From Streptomyces sp. F001 (GTDB taxonomy: Bacteria > Actinomycetota > Actinomycetes > Streptomycetales > Streptomycetaceae), in contig NZ_QZWF01000012.1 in assembly GCF_004187715.1 (NCBI RefSeq), positions 87,097 to 151,096 of the forward strand: a DNA stretch of 64,000 bases, given 5' to 3'. The notes below the pieces were generated by a model that saw only the letters and a list, made by a program, of their open reading frames with translations, did not search any database and was not told where the DNA came from. This document shows, piece by piece, positions 1-8,491 of the stretch. The first letter of the stretch is position 1; the number at the start of each line of letters is the position of its first letter. The position numbers and the translations under genes are program-made.

Positions 1-1194
1 GCCCACCGAAGTGCTCGCCAGCAGCATCACCGGTCGGTCGTGGAGATGATGGGCGAGCTGGCCGAGGGCGGATGCTGGGCGGGGCCGAGCAGGCCACGAA
101 GGTGGTCCTGCTGACCGGGTCCATGGGCGCGGCCGCCGGCGGCAGTCGTTGCTCGATCTGGTCACCGGGGAGCAGGATCGTGATCGGCACGCACGCGTTG
201 ATCGAGACAAGGTGCAGTTCCATGACCTGGGGCTGGTCGTGGTGGACGAACAGCACCGGTTCGGGGTCGAGCAGCGCGACGCCCTGCGCGGCAAGGGCAA
301 GCAGCCTCCGCACCTGCTGGTCATGACCGCCACGCCCATCCCGCGGACCGTCGCCATGACCGTCTTCGGGGATCTGAGACCTCCGTCCTCGACCAGCTCC
401 CGGCCGGACGCTCGCCCATCGGCAGCCATGTCGTCCCCGCCGCCGACAAGCCCCACTTCCTGGCCCGGGCATGGGAGCGGGTGCGCGAGGAGGTCGCGAA
501 CGGCCATCAGGCATACGTCGTCTGCCCCCGTATCGGTGACGAGGAGGACGACCCGAAAAAGAAGAAGTCCCCGGAGGACGAGGCCGAGAAGCGCCCGCCG
601 CTCGCCGTCCTGGACGTGGCCGACCAGCTGAGCCAGGGCCGCTGAACGGCCTCAAGGTCGCGGTGCTGCACGGTCGTATGCACCCGGACGACAAGGACGC
701 CGCATGCGCCGCTTCGCCGCCGTGAGACCGACGTCCTGGTCGCCACGACGGTCATCGAGGTCGGCGTGAACGTGCCGAACGCGACCGTGATGGTGATCAT
801 GGACGCCGACCGCTTCGGCGTCTCCCAGCTCCACCAGCTGCGCGGCCGCGTCGGCCGGGCTCGGCGCCCGGCCTGTGCCTGCTGTCACCGAGATGCCCGA
901 GGCGAGCGCGGCCCGCCAGCGGCTCAACGCTGTGGCGGCCACCCTCGACGGCTTCGAACTCTCCCGTATCGACCTCGAACAGCGCCGCGAGGGCGACGTC
1001 CTCGGCCAGGCCCAGTCCGGCGCCCGCACCAGCCTGCGCGTGCTCGCCGTCATCGAGGACGAGGAGATCATCGCCGCGGCGGAGGAGGCAGCGGCGTGGT
1101 CGCGGCCGACCCGGAGCTGACCGCCTTCCGGTCTGAGGACGGCCCTGGACGCCCTTCTGGACAGGAGAGGGAGCAGTACTTGGAAAAGGGGTGA
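1..1194 (+). CDS. recG: ATP-dependent DNA helicase RecG, C-terminal part, frame broken
   Basis: RecG unwinds stalled replication forks and recombination intermediates. The 5' end lies outside the window. Reading across three frames recovers a continuous helicase: DEQHRFGVEQ (motif II, DExH type), the motif III TATPIPRT, VIEVGVNVPNA and the arginine-finger motif QLRGRVGR, ending with a TGA at 1192-1194. The frame changes several times, for example near 65, 130, 170, 215, 380, 640, 710, 870 and 1090. Each jump is explained by one base missing from a short run. Since the same pattern hits the next three genes, I read it as poor sequence at a contig edge and not a true pseudogene. Family assignment is secure; the exact protein is not recoverable here. 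Confidence 0.85.
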
Positions 1195-1348
1195 GCGGGA
1201 CACCCTTCAGGGGGCGGCTGTGTCGATATGCGGCTCCGCCGCGCGGGCGTGACCAGCCACCACGAACCCGCAGCCGGCCAGGGCGAATGCGCACCCCCAC
1301 CGTGGCCTGCCAAACTGAACGCAAAGGACCCACGAACAAGGACCCGAG

Positions 1349-1926
1349 ATGACCCGCGTGATCGCCGGCGCAGCCGCGGACGCCGCCTAGCCGTCCCGCA
1401 GGGAACCCGCACCCGCCCACTCCGACCGCTCGCGAGGGCCTCTTCTCCACCTGGCAGTCCCTGCTCGGCGGCCCCCTGGACGGCGAGCGGTCCTTGACCT
1501 GTACGCCGGTTCCGGCGCCGTCGGCCTGGAAGCCCTCTCCCGGGGCGCCGGCCACACCCTCCTCGTCGAAGCCGATGCCCGAGCGGTCCGCACGGTCCGG
1601 GAGAACGTCAGAAACCTCGGCCTGCCCGGCGCCGAGGTCAGGGCAGGCAAAGCGGAACAGATCATCCGCACACCGCCCCGCGGAGCCGTACGACATCGTC
1701 TTCCTCGACCCGCCGTACAGTGTCTCGGATCACGATCTTCGCGAGATTCTGCTCACACTCCGCACGGAGGGTGGCTCGCGGACGAAGCCCTCGTCACCGT
1801 GGAGCGCAGCACCAGAAGCGGTGAGTTCGGGTGGCCGGAGGGCTTCGAAGCACTCCGTACCCGCCGGTACGGTGAGGAACGTTTTGGTACGGTCGCGCCG
1901 CCTCTACGTGCGAAGACGCACCATGA
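1349..1926 (+). CDS. rsmD: 16S rRNA (guanine-966-N2) methyltransferase RsmD, frame broken
   Basis: RsmD methylates G966 of 16S rRNA in the assembled 30S subunit using SAM. From ATG 1349 the reading starts MTRVIAGAA and, with frame changes, passes through the SAM-binding DLYAGSGAVGLEALSRGA and the catalytic motif DIVFLDPPYS (the NPPY-type DPPY). The last coherent frame ends at TGA 1924-1926 if one G is restored near 1876. At least four single-base losses are needed. The gene follows recG, as in other streptomycetes, and coaD begins 26 bases downstream. Identity is clear from motifs and context; the breaks are most likely sequence errors. Confidence 0.82.
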
Positions 1927-1952
1927 CCGGACCGGAGAGCGAGGGATCTCAA

Positions 1953-2427
1953 GTGCGCCGTGCCGTCTGTCCCGGGTCGTTCGACCCGATCACCAACGGA
2001 CACCTCGACATCATTGCCCCGCCTCCCGCCTGTACGACGAGGTCTATGTCGCGGTGATGATCAACAAGTCCAAGAAGGGCCTCTTCGAGATCGACGAGCG
2101 GATCGACCTGATCCGCGAGGTTACGCCGATACGGCAACGTGCGGTCGAGGCCTTCCACGGCCTCCTCGTCGACTTCTGCAAGCAGCGCGACATCCCGGCC
2201 ATCGTCAAGGGCCTGCGCGCGGTCAGCGACTTCGACTACGAACTGCAGATGGCCCAGATGAACAACGGCCTGACGGGCGTCGAGACCCTCTTCGTGCCCA
2301 CCAACCCCACCTACAGCTTCCTGTCGTCGTCCCTGGTCAAGGAGGTCGCGGCCTGGGCGGCGACGTCTCCCACCTGGTCCCCCCGCCGGTCCTGGCCGCC
2401 CTGACCGAGCGTCTCGAGCAGGACTGA
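1953..2427 (+). CDS. coaD: phosphopantetheine adenylyltransferase CoaD, frame broken
   Basis: CoaD transfers AMP from ATP to 4'-phosphopantetheine, the fourth step of coenzyme A synthesis, and is essential. From GTG 1953 it begins VRRAVCPGSFDPITNGHLDI, carrying the T/HxGH nucleotidyltransferase signature (TNGH). Later pieces include DFDYELQMAQMN and the C-terminal PTNPTYSFLSSSLVKEVA. The frame shifts near 2018, in 2115-2145 (about three losses) and near 2352. Restoring five bases gives 480 bases and a 159-residue protein, the usual family length. An essential gene damaged in this way argues strongly for sequence error. Confidence 0.85.
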
Positions 2428-2558
2428 GGGCGCCCGACGCACGCCCGGGACGCCCGCCGCGAGCCCTGATGGCCCGTCATCCGGTGTCCGGCGGGCACCC
2501 CATGGCCGTACAGTCGTCCCGTCCGTCTCCAACACAGCTGTAAGAGTGGCGAGCAACC

Positions 2559-3604
2559 GTGGACGTGCAGAAGAAGCTCGACGAGATCGTCGCGGCGGTC
2601 TCCAGTGCCCGGGCCATGCCCATGTCGGCCTCGTGCGTGGTCAACCGCCCGACCTGCTCGCCATGCTGGAAGAGGTGCGCGCGGTGCTGCCCGACTCCCT
2701 CGCCCAGGCCCAGGAGCTGATCGGCGGCCGGGAACAGATGGTCGAGCAGGCCCGTCAGGAGGCCGAGCGGATCATCCAGGCGCGCACGCCGAGCGCGGCT
2801 CGCTGATCTCCGACACCGAGGTCGCCCGCCGCCCAGGCCGAGGCCGACCGGATCCTCGCCGAGGCCCGCAAGGAGGCCGAGGAGATCCCGCCGAGGCCGA
2901 CGACTACGTCGACTCCAAGCTCGCCAACTTCGAGGTCGTCCTCACCAAGACCCTCGCTCCGTCGGCCCGGCCGCGAGAAGCTCCTCGGCACCGGCCCCGG
3001 CCTCGACGACCAGGGCTACGAGGACGAGGACGCCCCCGAGCGCAGCCATGACCCGGAGACTCTGCGCCGCACCGCCGACGAGTACGTGGACGTCAAGCTC
3101 GGGCCTTCGAGGCGGTCCTCGCCAAGACCCTGGAGGCCGTCGGCCGCGGCCGGCAGAAACTGCACGGCCGGATCGCCACCGACGACCTCGGCGCCCTGGA
3201 CACCACGACCGTCCAGCACAGCAGCGATGCCGACTACCTCGCCGACCTGGCGGCCATCGCCGACACCCCGCCGAACAGCCGCCGGCAGCGGTACCGGCCC
3301 AGCCGTCGTACGCCCAGCAGGACGCCTACGCGTACCAGCAGTCCCGCAGCAGAACGATCCGTACGGCTACCAGCAGCAGTACGCCCAGCAGGACCCGTAC
3401 GCTATCAGCAGGCCGATCCGTACGCCGCCTACCCGCAGCAGCCCGCGTACGACCCGAACCAGGCCACCCGGTTACCAGCAGCCCCAGCCCCAGCCCCAGC
3501 CCCAGTCCCAGTCCCAGGCGCTCGACGAGACCAGCCTCTTCGACACCAGCATGATCAGCGCGGAGCAGCTGCGGGCGTACGAACAGGGCCGCGGCAACGG
3601 CTGA
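2559..3604 (+). CDS. DivIVA/AtpF-like coiled-coil cell division initiation protein, frame broken
   Basis: The likely start is GTG 2559 (VDVQKKLDEIVAAV). Joined frames give an N-terminal LAMLEEVRAVLPDSL segment, then a long alanine/glutamate coiled coil (EQARQEAERIIQA, ADRILAEARKEAEEI) of the kind annotated as DivIVA-like or ATP synthase b-like. Two similar YVDVKL/YVDSKL..FE.VL.KTL units follow, then a Tyr/Gln-rich tail with repeated YGYQQ, YAQQD and PQPQ units, ending DETSLFDTSMISAEQLRAYEQGRGNG. Homologues lie between coaD and yceD-rpmF in streptomycetes; their role is not established, although a polar-growth or division role is plausible. At least six one-base losses break the frame. The AtpF resemblance is only coiled-coil composition; it is not part of ATP synthase. 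Confidence 0.7.
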
Positions 3605-3753
3605 CGCAGCCGATTGGGCCGTCAGCGAAAGGTCCAGTATCCTGGCTCTTCGGTCGCGTGTGCGCTGTGCTGACTTCGTAGACGCCCGCGATCAACGCTG
3701 CCCGGGAACACCGAAGGGCGGCGTACCTGAAGCTCACAGGATCGAAAGCAGGA

Positions 3754-4398
3754 ATGGCTCTGAACGCCCGCCTCGACCACCGCAACCCCCTTGTGTTCGA
3801 CACACACGAGCTGGGTCGGCGGCCTGGTGCGCTGCAGCGCCTGACCCGCACGATCGACGCTCCGAAGGACCTCGGTCTCAAGGACGTCATCGGAGTGCCG
3901 GAAGGCGCACCGGTGGAGCTCGAACTCCGGCTCGAGTCGGTCATGGAGGGTGTGCTCGTCACAGGCACCGCCCGTGCGCAGGCCGAGGGGGAGTGCGTAA
4001 GGTGTCTGGAGCCGGTCGAGCTCGAGCTCGAAGCGGACTTCCAGGAGATGTTCTCGTACCCTGACGCCGATGACCGGGGCCGCGTCAAAGCGGAGCCGGC
4101 CGACGACGCCGAGGAAGACGAGGACAGGCTCTTTCTCGAGGACGGCCTGTTCGACCTCGAACCCGTGCTGCGTGATGCGGTGGTGCTCGCACTGCCGATG
4201 CAGCCGGTGTGCCGGGAAGACTGCCCCGGCCTGTGCTCCGAGTGCGGAGCGCGGCTGGCGGACGACCCGGACCACCACCACGACGCCGTCGACATCCGTT
4301 GGGCGGCATTGCAGGGACTCGCCGGTTCACTCGAAGACGGCGATAAGGACGAGATGAGCGGCGCCGAACCGGGCGTCGACGAGAAGCAGGAGAAGTAG
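3754..4398 (+). CDS. YceD/DUF177 metal-binding protein
   Basis: A 214-residue protein of the YceD (DUF177) family, nearly always encoded directly upstream of rpmF. In plants and bacteria the family is linked to 23S rRNA accumulation, so a role in large-subunit assembly is likely; the biochemistry is not known. Two cysteine sets are visible: C81-x2-C84 (ECVRCLEP) and C153, C157, C161, C164 (VCREDCPGLCSECG), which could bind zinc. The middle (residues 105-130) is very acidic. The start ATG 3754 has an adjacent AAGCAGGA element. It ends 2 bases before rpmF, so the two are surely cotranscribed. Confidence 0.88.
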   Translation: MALNARLDHRNPLVFDTHELGRRPGALQRLTRTIDAPKDLGLKDVIGVPEGAPVELELRLESVMEGVLVTGTARAQAEGECVRCLEPVELELEADFQEMFSYPDADDRGRVKAEPADDAEEDEDRLFLEDGLFDLEPVLRDAVVLALPMQPVCREDCPGLCSECGARLADDPDHHHDAVDIRWAALQGLAGSLEDGDKDEMSGAEPGVDEKQEK

Positions 4399-4400
4399 CC

Positions 4401-4574
4401 GTGGCTGTTCCGAAGCGGAAGATGTCGCGCAGCAACACGCGCCACCGCCGGTCGCAGTGGAAGGCTGCGGTCCCCACCCTGGTTGCGTGCGAGCGCTGCC
4501 ACGAGCCCAAGCAGCAGCACATCGCGTGCCCGTCGTGCGGCACTTACAACAAGCGCCAGGTCCTCGAGGTCTGA
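4401..4574 (+). CDS. rpmF: 50S ribosomal protein L32
   Basis: A 57-residue L32 starting at GTG 4401 (read as MAVPKRKMSRSNTRHRR). It has the full zinc ribbon: C30-x2-C33 and C43-x2-C46 (ACERCHEP, ACPSCGTY), meaning this is the zinc-binding C+ form and not the cysteine-free stress paralogue. The start sits 2 bases after the yceD stop, with a GGAGAA ribosome site inside the end of yceD (4390-4395). RNase III follows within 20 bases, so yceD, rpmF and rnc probably form one operon. Confidence 0.96.
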   Translation: MAVPKRKMSRSNTRHRRSQWKAAVPTLVACERCHEPKQQHIACPSCGTYNKRQVLEV

Positions 4575-4593
4575 GCGGCTGGTGAGAGGCACT

Positions 4594-5448
4594 GTGTCCA
4601 CGCCAAAGAAGCAGGCTTCCCGTGTGAGCGGGAGTGCACCGGCGGACAACCAGGCCTCGTCCCACACGCTTCTGGAAGGGCGGCTCGGCTACAAGGTCGA
4701 GTCCGCCCTTCTGGTGCGAGCGCTGACCCACCGTTCCTACGCGTACGAGAACGGCGGTCTGCCGACGAACGAGCGGCTGGAGTTCCTCGGCGACTCCGTC
4801 CTCGGTCTCGTCGTCACCGACACGCTGTACCGCACCCACCCCGACCTGCCCGAAGGCCAGCTGGCCAAGCTGCGGGCCGCGGTGGTGAACTCGCGTGCGC
4901 TGGCGGATGTGGGGCGAACGCTCGAGCTCGGCTCCTTCATCCGGCTCGGCCGCGGTGAAGAAGGCACGGGAGGCCGGGACAAGGCATCCATCCTCGCCGA
5001 CACCCTCGAAGCGGTGATCGGCGCGGTCTATCTCGACCAGGGCCTGGACTCGGCGGCGGAGCTGGTGCACCGCCTGTTCGACCCGCTGATCGAGAAGTCC
5101 TCCAACCTCGGAGCCGGCCTGGACTGGAAGACCAGTCTCCAGGAGCTCACCGCGACCGAAGGCCTCGGTGTTCCCGAGTACCTGGTCACGGAGACCGGCC
5201 CCGACCACGAGAAGACCTTCACTGCTGCCGCCCGCGTCGGAGGCGTCTCGTACGGCACCGGCACCGGCCGCAGCAAGAAGGAGGCGGAGCAGCAGGCCGC
5301 GGAGTCCGCCTGGCGGGCCATCCGCGCCGCGGCTGACGAGCGCGCCAAGGCGGCGAAAGCCGCGCAGGCCGCGTCCGCCGAGGCCGCTCAGGCGGCGGCA
5401 GCGACCGGGACCGCTCCGGCGGCCACGGCAGTCGAAGCCGACGACTGA
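4594..5448 (+). CDS. rnc: ribonuclease III
   Basis: RNase III cleaves double-stranded RNA in rRNA precursors and mRNAs. In S. coelicolor the orthologue is absB, a global activator of antibiotic production. The N-terminal catalytic domain holds the signature NERLEFLGDSVLGL and the second acidic site DTLEAVIGAVYLDQG. A dsRNA-binding domain follows (DWKTSLQELT through GRSKKEAEQQAAESAWRAI). The last 45 residues are an alanine-rich, low-complexity tail that core RNase III lacks. The start GTG 4594 (VSTPKK) has GAGAGG just upstream; GTG 4582 in the same frame is an alternative giving four more residues. A strong terminator follows. Confidence 0.95.
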   Translation: MSTPKKQASRVSGSAPADNQASSHTLLEGRLGYKVESALLVRALTHRSYAYENGGLPTNERLEFLGDSVLGLVVTDTLYRTHPDLPEGQLAKLRAAVVNSRALADVGRTLELGSFIRLGRGEEGTGGRDKASILADTLEAVIGAVYLDQGLDSAAELVHRLFDPLIEKSSNLGAGLDWKTSLQELTATEGLGVPEYLVTETGPDHEKTFTAAARVGGVSYGTGTGRSKKEAEQQAAESAWRAIRAAADERAKAAKAAQAASAEAAQAAAATGTAPAATAVEADD

Positions 5449-5473
5449 TCGCCGTCATCCAGCACAGCGCAAC

Positions 5474-5510
5474 CCGAGCGCCCGCCCCGCACCCGGGGGC
5501 GGGCGCTCGG
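5474..5510 (+). terminator. rho-independent terminator after rnc
   Basis: A perfect 15-base-pair inverted repeat (5474-5488 against 5496-5510) with a 7-base loop sits 25 bases after the rnc stop. The stem is all G/C except one pair. It lacks a long U tail, as is usual in Streptomyces. It separates the yceD-rpmF-rnc operon from mutM. Confidence 0.8.
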
Positions 5511-5539
5511 CTCATACACCGGTTGTCACGGGGGATGCC

Positions 5540-6400
5540 ATGCCCGAGTTGCCCGAGGTCGAGGTCGTACGGCGCGGTCTTGAGCGGTGGGTCGCCCACC
5601 GGACCGTCGCCGACGCCGAGGTGCTGCACCCCCGTGCCGTGCGCCGCCACCTCGCAGGCGCCGACGACTTCGTCCACCGTCTCAAGGGCCACCGGGTCGG
5701 CACACCGAGCCGGCGCGGCAAGTACCTGTGGCTTCCTCTGGAGGACACCGACCAGTCGATCCTGGCCCACCTCGGCATGAGCGGCCAGCTGCTGGTCCAG
5801 CCGCACACCGCACCCGACGAGAAGCATCTGCGCATCCGCATCCGCTTCGCCGACGCCCGCGATACCGAGCTGCGGTTCGTCGACCAACGCACGTTCGGCG
5901 GACTGTCGTTGCACGACACCACCCCGGACGGCCTGCCCGACGTCATCGCGCACATCGCCCGTGATCCGCTCGACCCGCTGTTCGACGACGAGGCCTTCCA
6001 CCAGGCCCTGCGCCGCAAGCGCACCACCATCAAACGGGCCCTGCTGGACCAGTCGTTGATCAGCGGCGTCGGCAACATCTACGCGGACGAGGCCCTCTGG
6101 CGTACCCGCCTGCACTACGACCGCCCGACGGCGACCTTCACCCGCCCGCGCACGCACCAACTCCTCGGCCACATCAGGGACGTGATGAACGCTGCCCTCG
6201 CGGCGGGCGGCACCAGTTTCGACAGCCTGTACGTCAACATCAATGGCGAGTCGGGCTACTTCGACCGGTCGTTGGACGCGTACGGGCGGGAAGGGCTGCC
6301 GTGCAAGCGCTGTGGCACGCCGATGCGCCGGCGCCCGTGGATGAACCGGTCCAGCTACTACTGCCCCAAGTGCCAGCGCCCGCCGCGGGTGGCGCCGTAA
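5540..6400 (+). CDS. mutM: formamidopyrimidine-DNA glycosylase (Fpg/MutM)
   Basis: Base-excision repair enzyme that removes 8-oxoguanine and formamidopyrimidines and nicks the strand by beta/delta elimination. The 286-residue protein starts MPELPEVEVVRRGL, giving the catalytic N-terminal proline and Glu once Met is removed. The catalytic lysine of beta-lyase Fpgs is in RRGKYLWLPL, the helix-two-turn-helix contains LLDQSLISGVGNIYADEALW, and the C-terminal zinc finger is CKRCG..YYCPKCQ. It ends 3 bases before the convergent HxlR gene. Confidence 0.95.
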   Translation: MPELPEVEVVRRGLERWVAHRTVADAEVLHPRAVRRHLAGADDFVHRLKGHRVGTPSRRGKYLWLPLEDTDQSILAHLGMSGQLLVQPHTAPDEKHLRIRIRFADARDTELRFVDQRTFGGLSLHDTTPDGLPDVIAHIARDPLDPLFDDEAFHQALRRKRTTIKRALLDQSLISGVGNIYADEALWRTRLHYDRPTATFTRPRTHQLLGHIRDVMNAALAAGGTSFDSLYVNINGESGYFDRSLDAYGREGLPCKRCGTPMRRRPWMNRSSYYCPKCQRPPRVAP

Positions 6401-6403
6401 CCG

Positions 6404-6805
6404 CTACCGGGGCGCGCGTTCCTCGTCGTAGCGCCCGCGCGCCGCGAGGACATCGTCCATGCGGCCCTCCACGTAGTGGATGAGGGCCAGCAGACGCTCG
6501 GCGACCTCGCGGCCCAGCGGGGTGAGTTCGTAGTCCACGCGGGGCGGATTGGTCGGCTGGGCCTCGCGGTGCACCAGGCCGTCGCGCTCCAGCGCATGCA
6601 GGGTCTGGGACAGCATCTTCTCGCTCACGCCGTCGACCCGGCGGCGCAGCTCGTTGAAGCGGAAGGACCCCTCGTGCAGGGCGCCGAGCGTGAGCGCGCC
6701 CCAGCGTCCCGTGACATGCTCCAGCGTGCCGCGCGACGGGCAGGCCTTGGAGAACACGTCGTACGGAAGGTTCTGCTCCGCCGTGCGCTCCTGCGTGGTC
6801 GTCAT
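6404..6805 (-). CDS. HxlR-family winged-helix transcriptional regulator
   Basis: A 133-residue DNA-binding regulator of the HxlR family. The core is typical: CPSRGTLEHVTGRWGALTLGALHEGSFRFNELRRR.. (cysteine plus winged helix), then VSEKMLSQTLHALERDGLVHRE and the wing RVDYELTPLGREV. Family members respond to oxidants, aldehydes or quinones, often through the N-terminal cysteine (C22 here), and usually control themselves or a neighbour. A 15-base palindrome lies 43-57 bases upstream of its ATG. The target gene is not evident; the upstream CAP gene is on the same strand. Confidence 0.9.
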   Translation of the reverse strand: MTTTQERTAEQNLPYDVFSKACPSRGTLEHVTGRWGALTLGALHEGSFRFNELRRRVDGVSEKMLSQTLHALERDGLVHREAQPTNPPRVDYELTPLGREVAERLLALIHYVEGRMDDVLAARGRYDEERAPR

Positions 6806-6847
6806 TCCTCAAGCGTACTCGAACGCAGCGCTGACCCATAGATTGCG

Positions 6848-6862
6848 CTAACCATTGGTTAG
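6848..6862. promoter_or_regulatory. candidate HxlR operator palindrome
   Basis: CTAACCATTGGTTAG is a perfect 15-base dyad in the 73-base gap upstream of the HxlR gene. AT content is far above the surroundings. HxlR-family operators are typically palindromes of this size located over the regulator's own promoter, so autoregulation is a reasonable inference. Confidence 0.55.
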
Positions 6863-6878
6863 TGCCCCTGGGTCGCTC

Positions 6879-7997
6879 CTAGTACCCGAAGTTCTGGGTC
6901 CACCACGGGCCGCCGGAGCCGTAGTGCACTCCCACACCCAGCGTCTTGAAGTCGCAGTTCAGGATGTTGGCGCGGTGGCCGGGGCTGTTCATCCAGGCGT
7001 CCATCACGGCCTGGGCGTCGGCCTGGCCCCGGGCTATGTTCTCGCCGCCGAGGCTGGTTATCCCGGCCGCCTCCGCCCGGTCCCACGGAGTGGCGCCGCT
7101 CGGGTCGGTGTGGTCGAAGAAGCCCTGCGCGGCCATGGCGTCGCTGAAGTCGCCGGCGAGCTCGGCCAGCGCGCTGTTCGCGGCCAGCGGGCTGCAGCCG
7201 GCCTTTGCGCGCTCCTCGTTGACGAGCTTGAGCACCTCGGCCTCGGCGGCGGACTCCGCGGAGACCGGCGAGGACGGGGCGTCGGTCTTCTCGGGCGCCT
7301 TCGTGGCCGCTTCGTTCCGGGAGGGCGTCGTCTTCGGCTTCTTCGACGGCGTGGTCTGTGTCGGTTCCTCGGCGGGAGCCTTGCCGGCCGGCGGGGTCGA
7401 CGGCTTCGACGTCGGGGCCGAGGGAGACGGGGAGGGGGAGCTGGAACGCTCGGTGTCCCGGCTCGCCGGCGCAGTGGTGTCGCGGCTCTCCTCGGCGCTG
7501 CCGGACGTGCCGCCCTGCTGCGTCTCGGTGTTGGTCGGGATGTCGGTGGTCTGCACCTTGTCGCCGCTGCCTCCGCCGAGCGTGTAGCTGTCACCGCCGG
7601 GCAGTACACCCGTGGCGACCGCGACCGTGCCGATCGCGACCGCCGCGGAGACGCCCAGCAGGCCGGTGCGGACCGGCGTCACGCCCTTCTTCTTACGGCG
7701 GCGGTGCGAGCCCCCGTCCCGGGGCCCGTCGCCGGACAGGTACCCGTCGCTCGAGAAGACCGCCGTGTCGGCGGCGCGCTCGTGGTCCTCGGGGGCGAAG
7801 AGATAGGCCTCGCTCTTCGTCACCGCCTCGGCGTACGCCTCCGGGTTCAGGTACGGCGCGATACCGGGCGCGGCCTGGCCGCCCCCGTACGAGTGCTGCG
7901 GGTTGTGGCCCCCCACGGCTGAGCCGTGCGTCTCGTTGCCTCCCGTGGCGCGGCCCGTGGCGGCGCGGCCGGCGGCGGAGCGTCGGTGGCGTCCCAT
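6879..7997 (-). CDS. membrane-anchored CAP/SCP domain protein
   Basis: A 372-residue protein. The N-terminal 110 residues are cytoplasmic and polar, then RRRKKKGVTPVRTG precedes one transmembrane segment (about residues 116-136, GLLGVSAAVAIGTVAVATGV). A Ser/Thr/Pro-rich linker of about 100 residues would span the cell wall. The C-terminal 125 residues are a CAP (SCP/PR-1-like) domain with VLKLVNEERAKAGC, FFDHTDPSG, GENIARG and WMNSPGHRANIL. Extracellular CAP proteins of this type have unknown enzymatic function. The start ATG 7997 has a GAGGAAG site 7 bases away; an upstream in-frame start at 8096 is less likely. Confidence 0.88.
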   Translation of the reverse strand: MGRHRRSAAGRAATGRATGGNETHGSAVGGHNPQHSYGGGQAAPGIAPYLNPEAYAEAVTKSEAYLFAPEDHERAADTAVFSSDGYLSGDGPRDGGSHRRRKKKGVTPVRTGLLGVSAAVAIGTVAVATGVLPGGDSYTLGGGSGDKVQTTDIPTNTETQQGGTSGSAEESRDTTAPASRDTERSSSPSPSPSAPTSKPSTPPAGKAPAEEPTQTTPSKKPKTTPSRNEAATKAPEKTDAPSSPVSAESAAEAEVLKLVNEERAKAGCSPLAANSALAELAGDFSDAMAAQGFFDHTDPSGATPWDRAEAAGITSLGGENIARGQADAQAVMDAWMNSPGHRANILNCDFKTLGVGVHYGSGGPWWTQNFGY

Positions 7998-8103
7998 GTC
8001 CTGGCCTTCCTCGTCCTCGCGGTCGACTCGTCCGTCCGTTCGTCCGCACGGTGCGTCTGCGCGATTTGTTCGTGTGCGGTTCGTCCGTGCGGTCAAGCAA
8101 ACC

Positions 8104-8117
8104 CACTCGATCGAGTG
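8104..8117. promoter_or_regulatory. 14-base perfect palindrome between divergent genes
   Basis: CACTCGATCGAGTG is a perfect dyad midway between the CAP gene and acylphosphatase, which are divergently transcribed. Its position suits an operator for either gene. No regulator is identified. Confidence 0.4.
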
Positions 8118-8196
8118 AGTTTCATATGAGATTCATTGGGGCTGGACGGTACCGCATGGTGCTGGGGGAGGAAGTGTCCCCAGAGACATTGGCCGG

Positions 8197-8203
8197 TTAG
8201 GTT
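8197..8203 (+). promoter_or_regulatory. -10 hexamer for a leaderless acylphosphatase mRNA
   Basis: TTAGGTT ends 6 bases before ATG 8210, placing the transcription start at or next to the start codon. No Shine-Dalgarno sequence lies before the gene, which fits a leaderless transcript, common in Streptomyces. A clear -35 element is not visible. Confidence 0.45.
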
Positions 8204-8209
8204 GCACCC

Positions 8210-8491
8210 ATGAGCGAGGATGTACGGCTGGTCGCCTGGGTGCGAGGACGCGTCCAAGGTGTGGGTTTTCGCTGGTTCACGCGCGCCAAGGCGCTCGAGA
8301 TCGGCGGCCTGAGTGGTTTTGCTCTCAATTTGGACGACGGTCGGGTCCAGGTGGTCGCAGAGGGTACCCCTGAGGGCTGTCAGGGTCTGCTCGACTGGCT
8401 CCAGGGCGACGACACGCCCGGGCGTGTGGAGGGAGTGACCGAGATCTGGGACACACCCCGCGGCGGTTACGACGGCTTCGCCGTGCGCTGA
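8210..8491 (+). CDS. acylphosphatase
   Basis: A small cytosolic enzyme (93 residues) that hydrolyses carboxyl-phosphate bonds of acyl phosphates. The two catalytic motifs are complete: VRGRVQGVGFRWFTRA with the phosphate-binding arginine, and GFALNLDDGRVQVVAEG with the catalytic asparagine. It seems to be a single-gene unit. The -10-like hexamer just before the ATG and lack of a ribosome site suggest leaderless translation. Confidence 0.94.
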   Translation: MSEDVRLVAWVRGRVQGVGFRWFTRAKALEIGGLSGFALNLDDGRVQVVAEGTPEGCQGLLDWLQGDDTPGRVEGVTEIWDTPRGGYDGFAVR

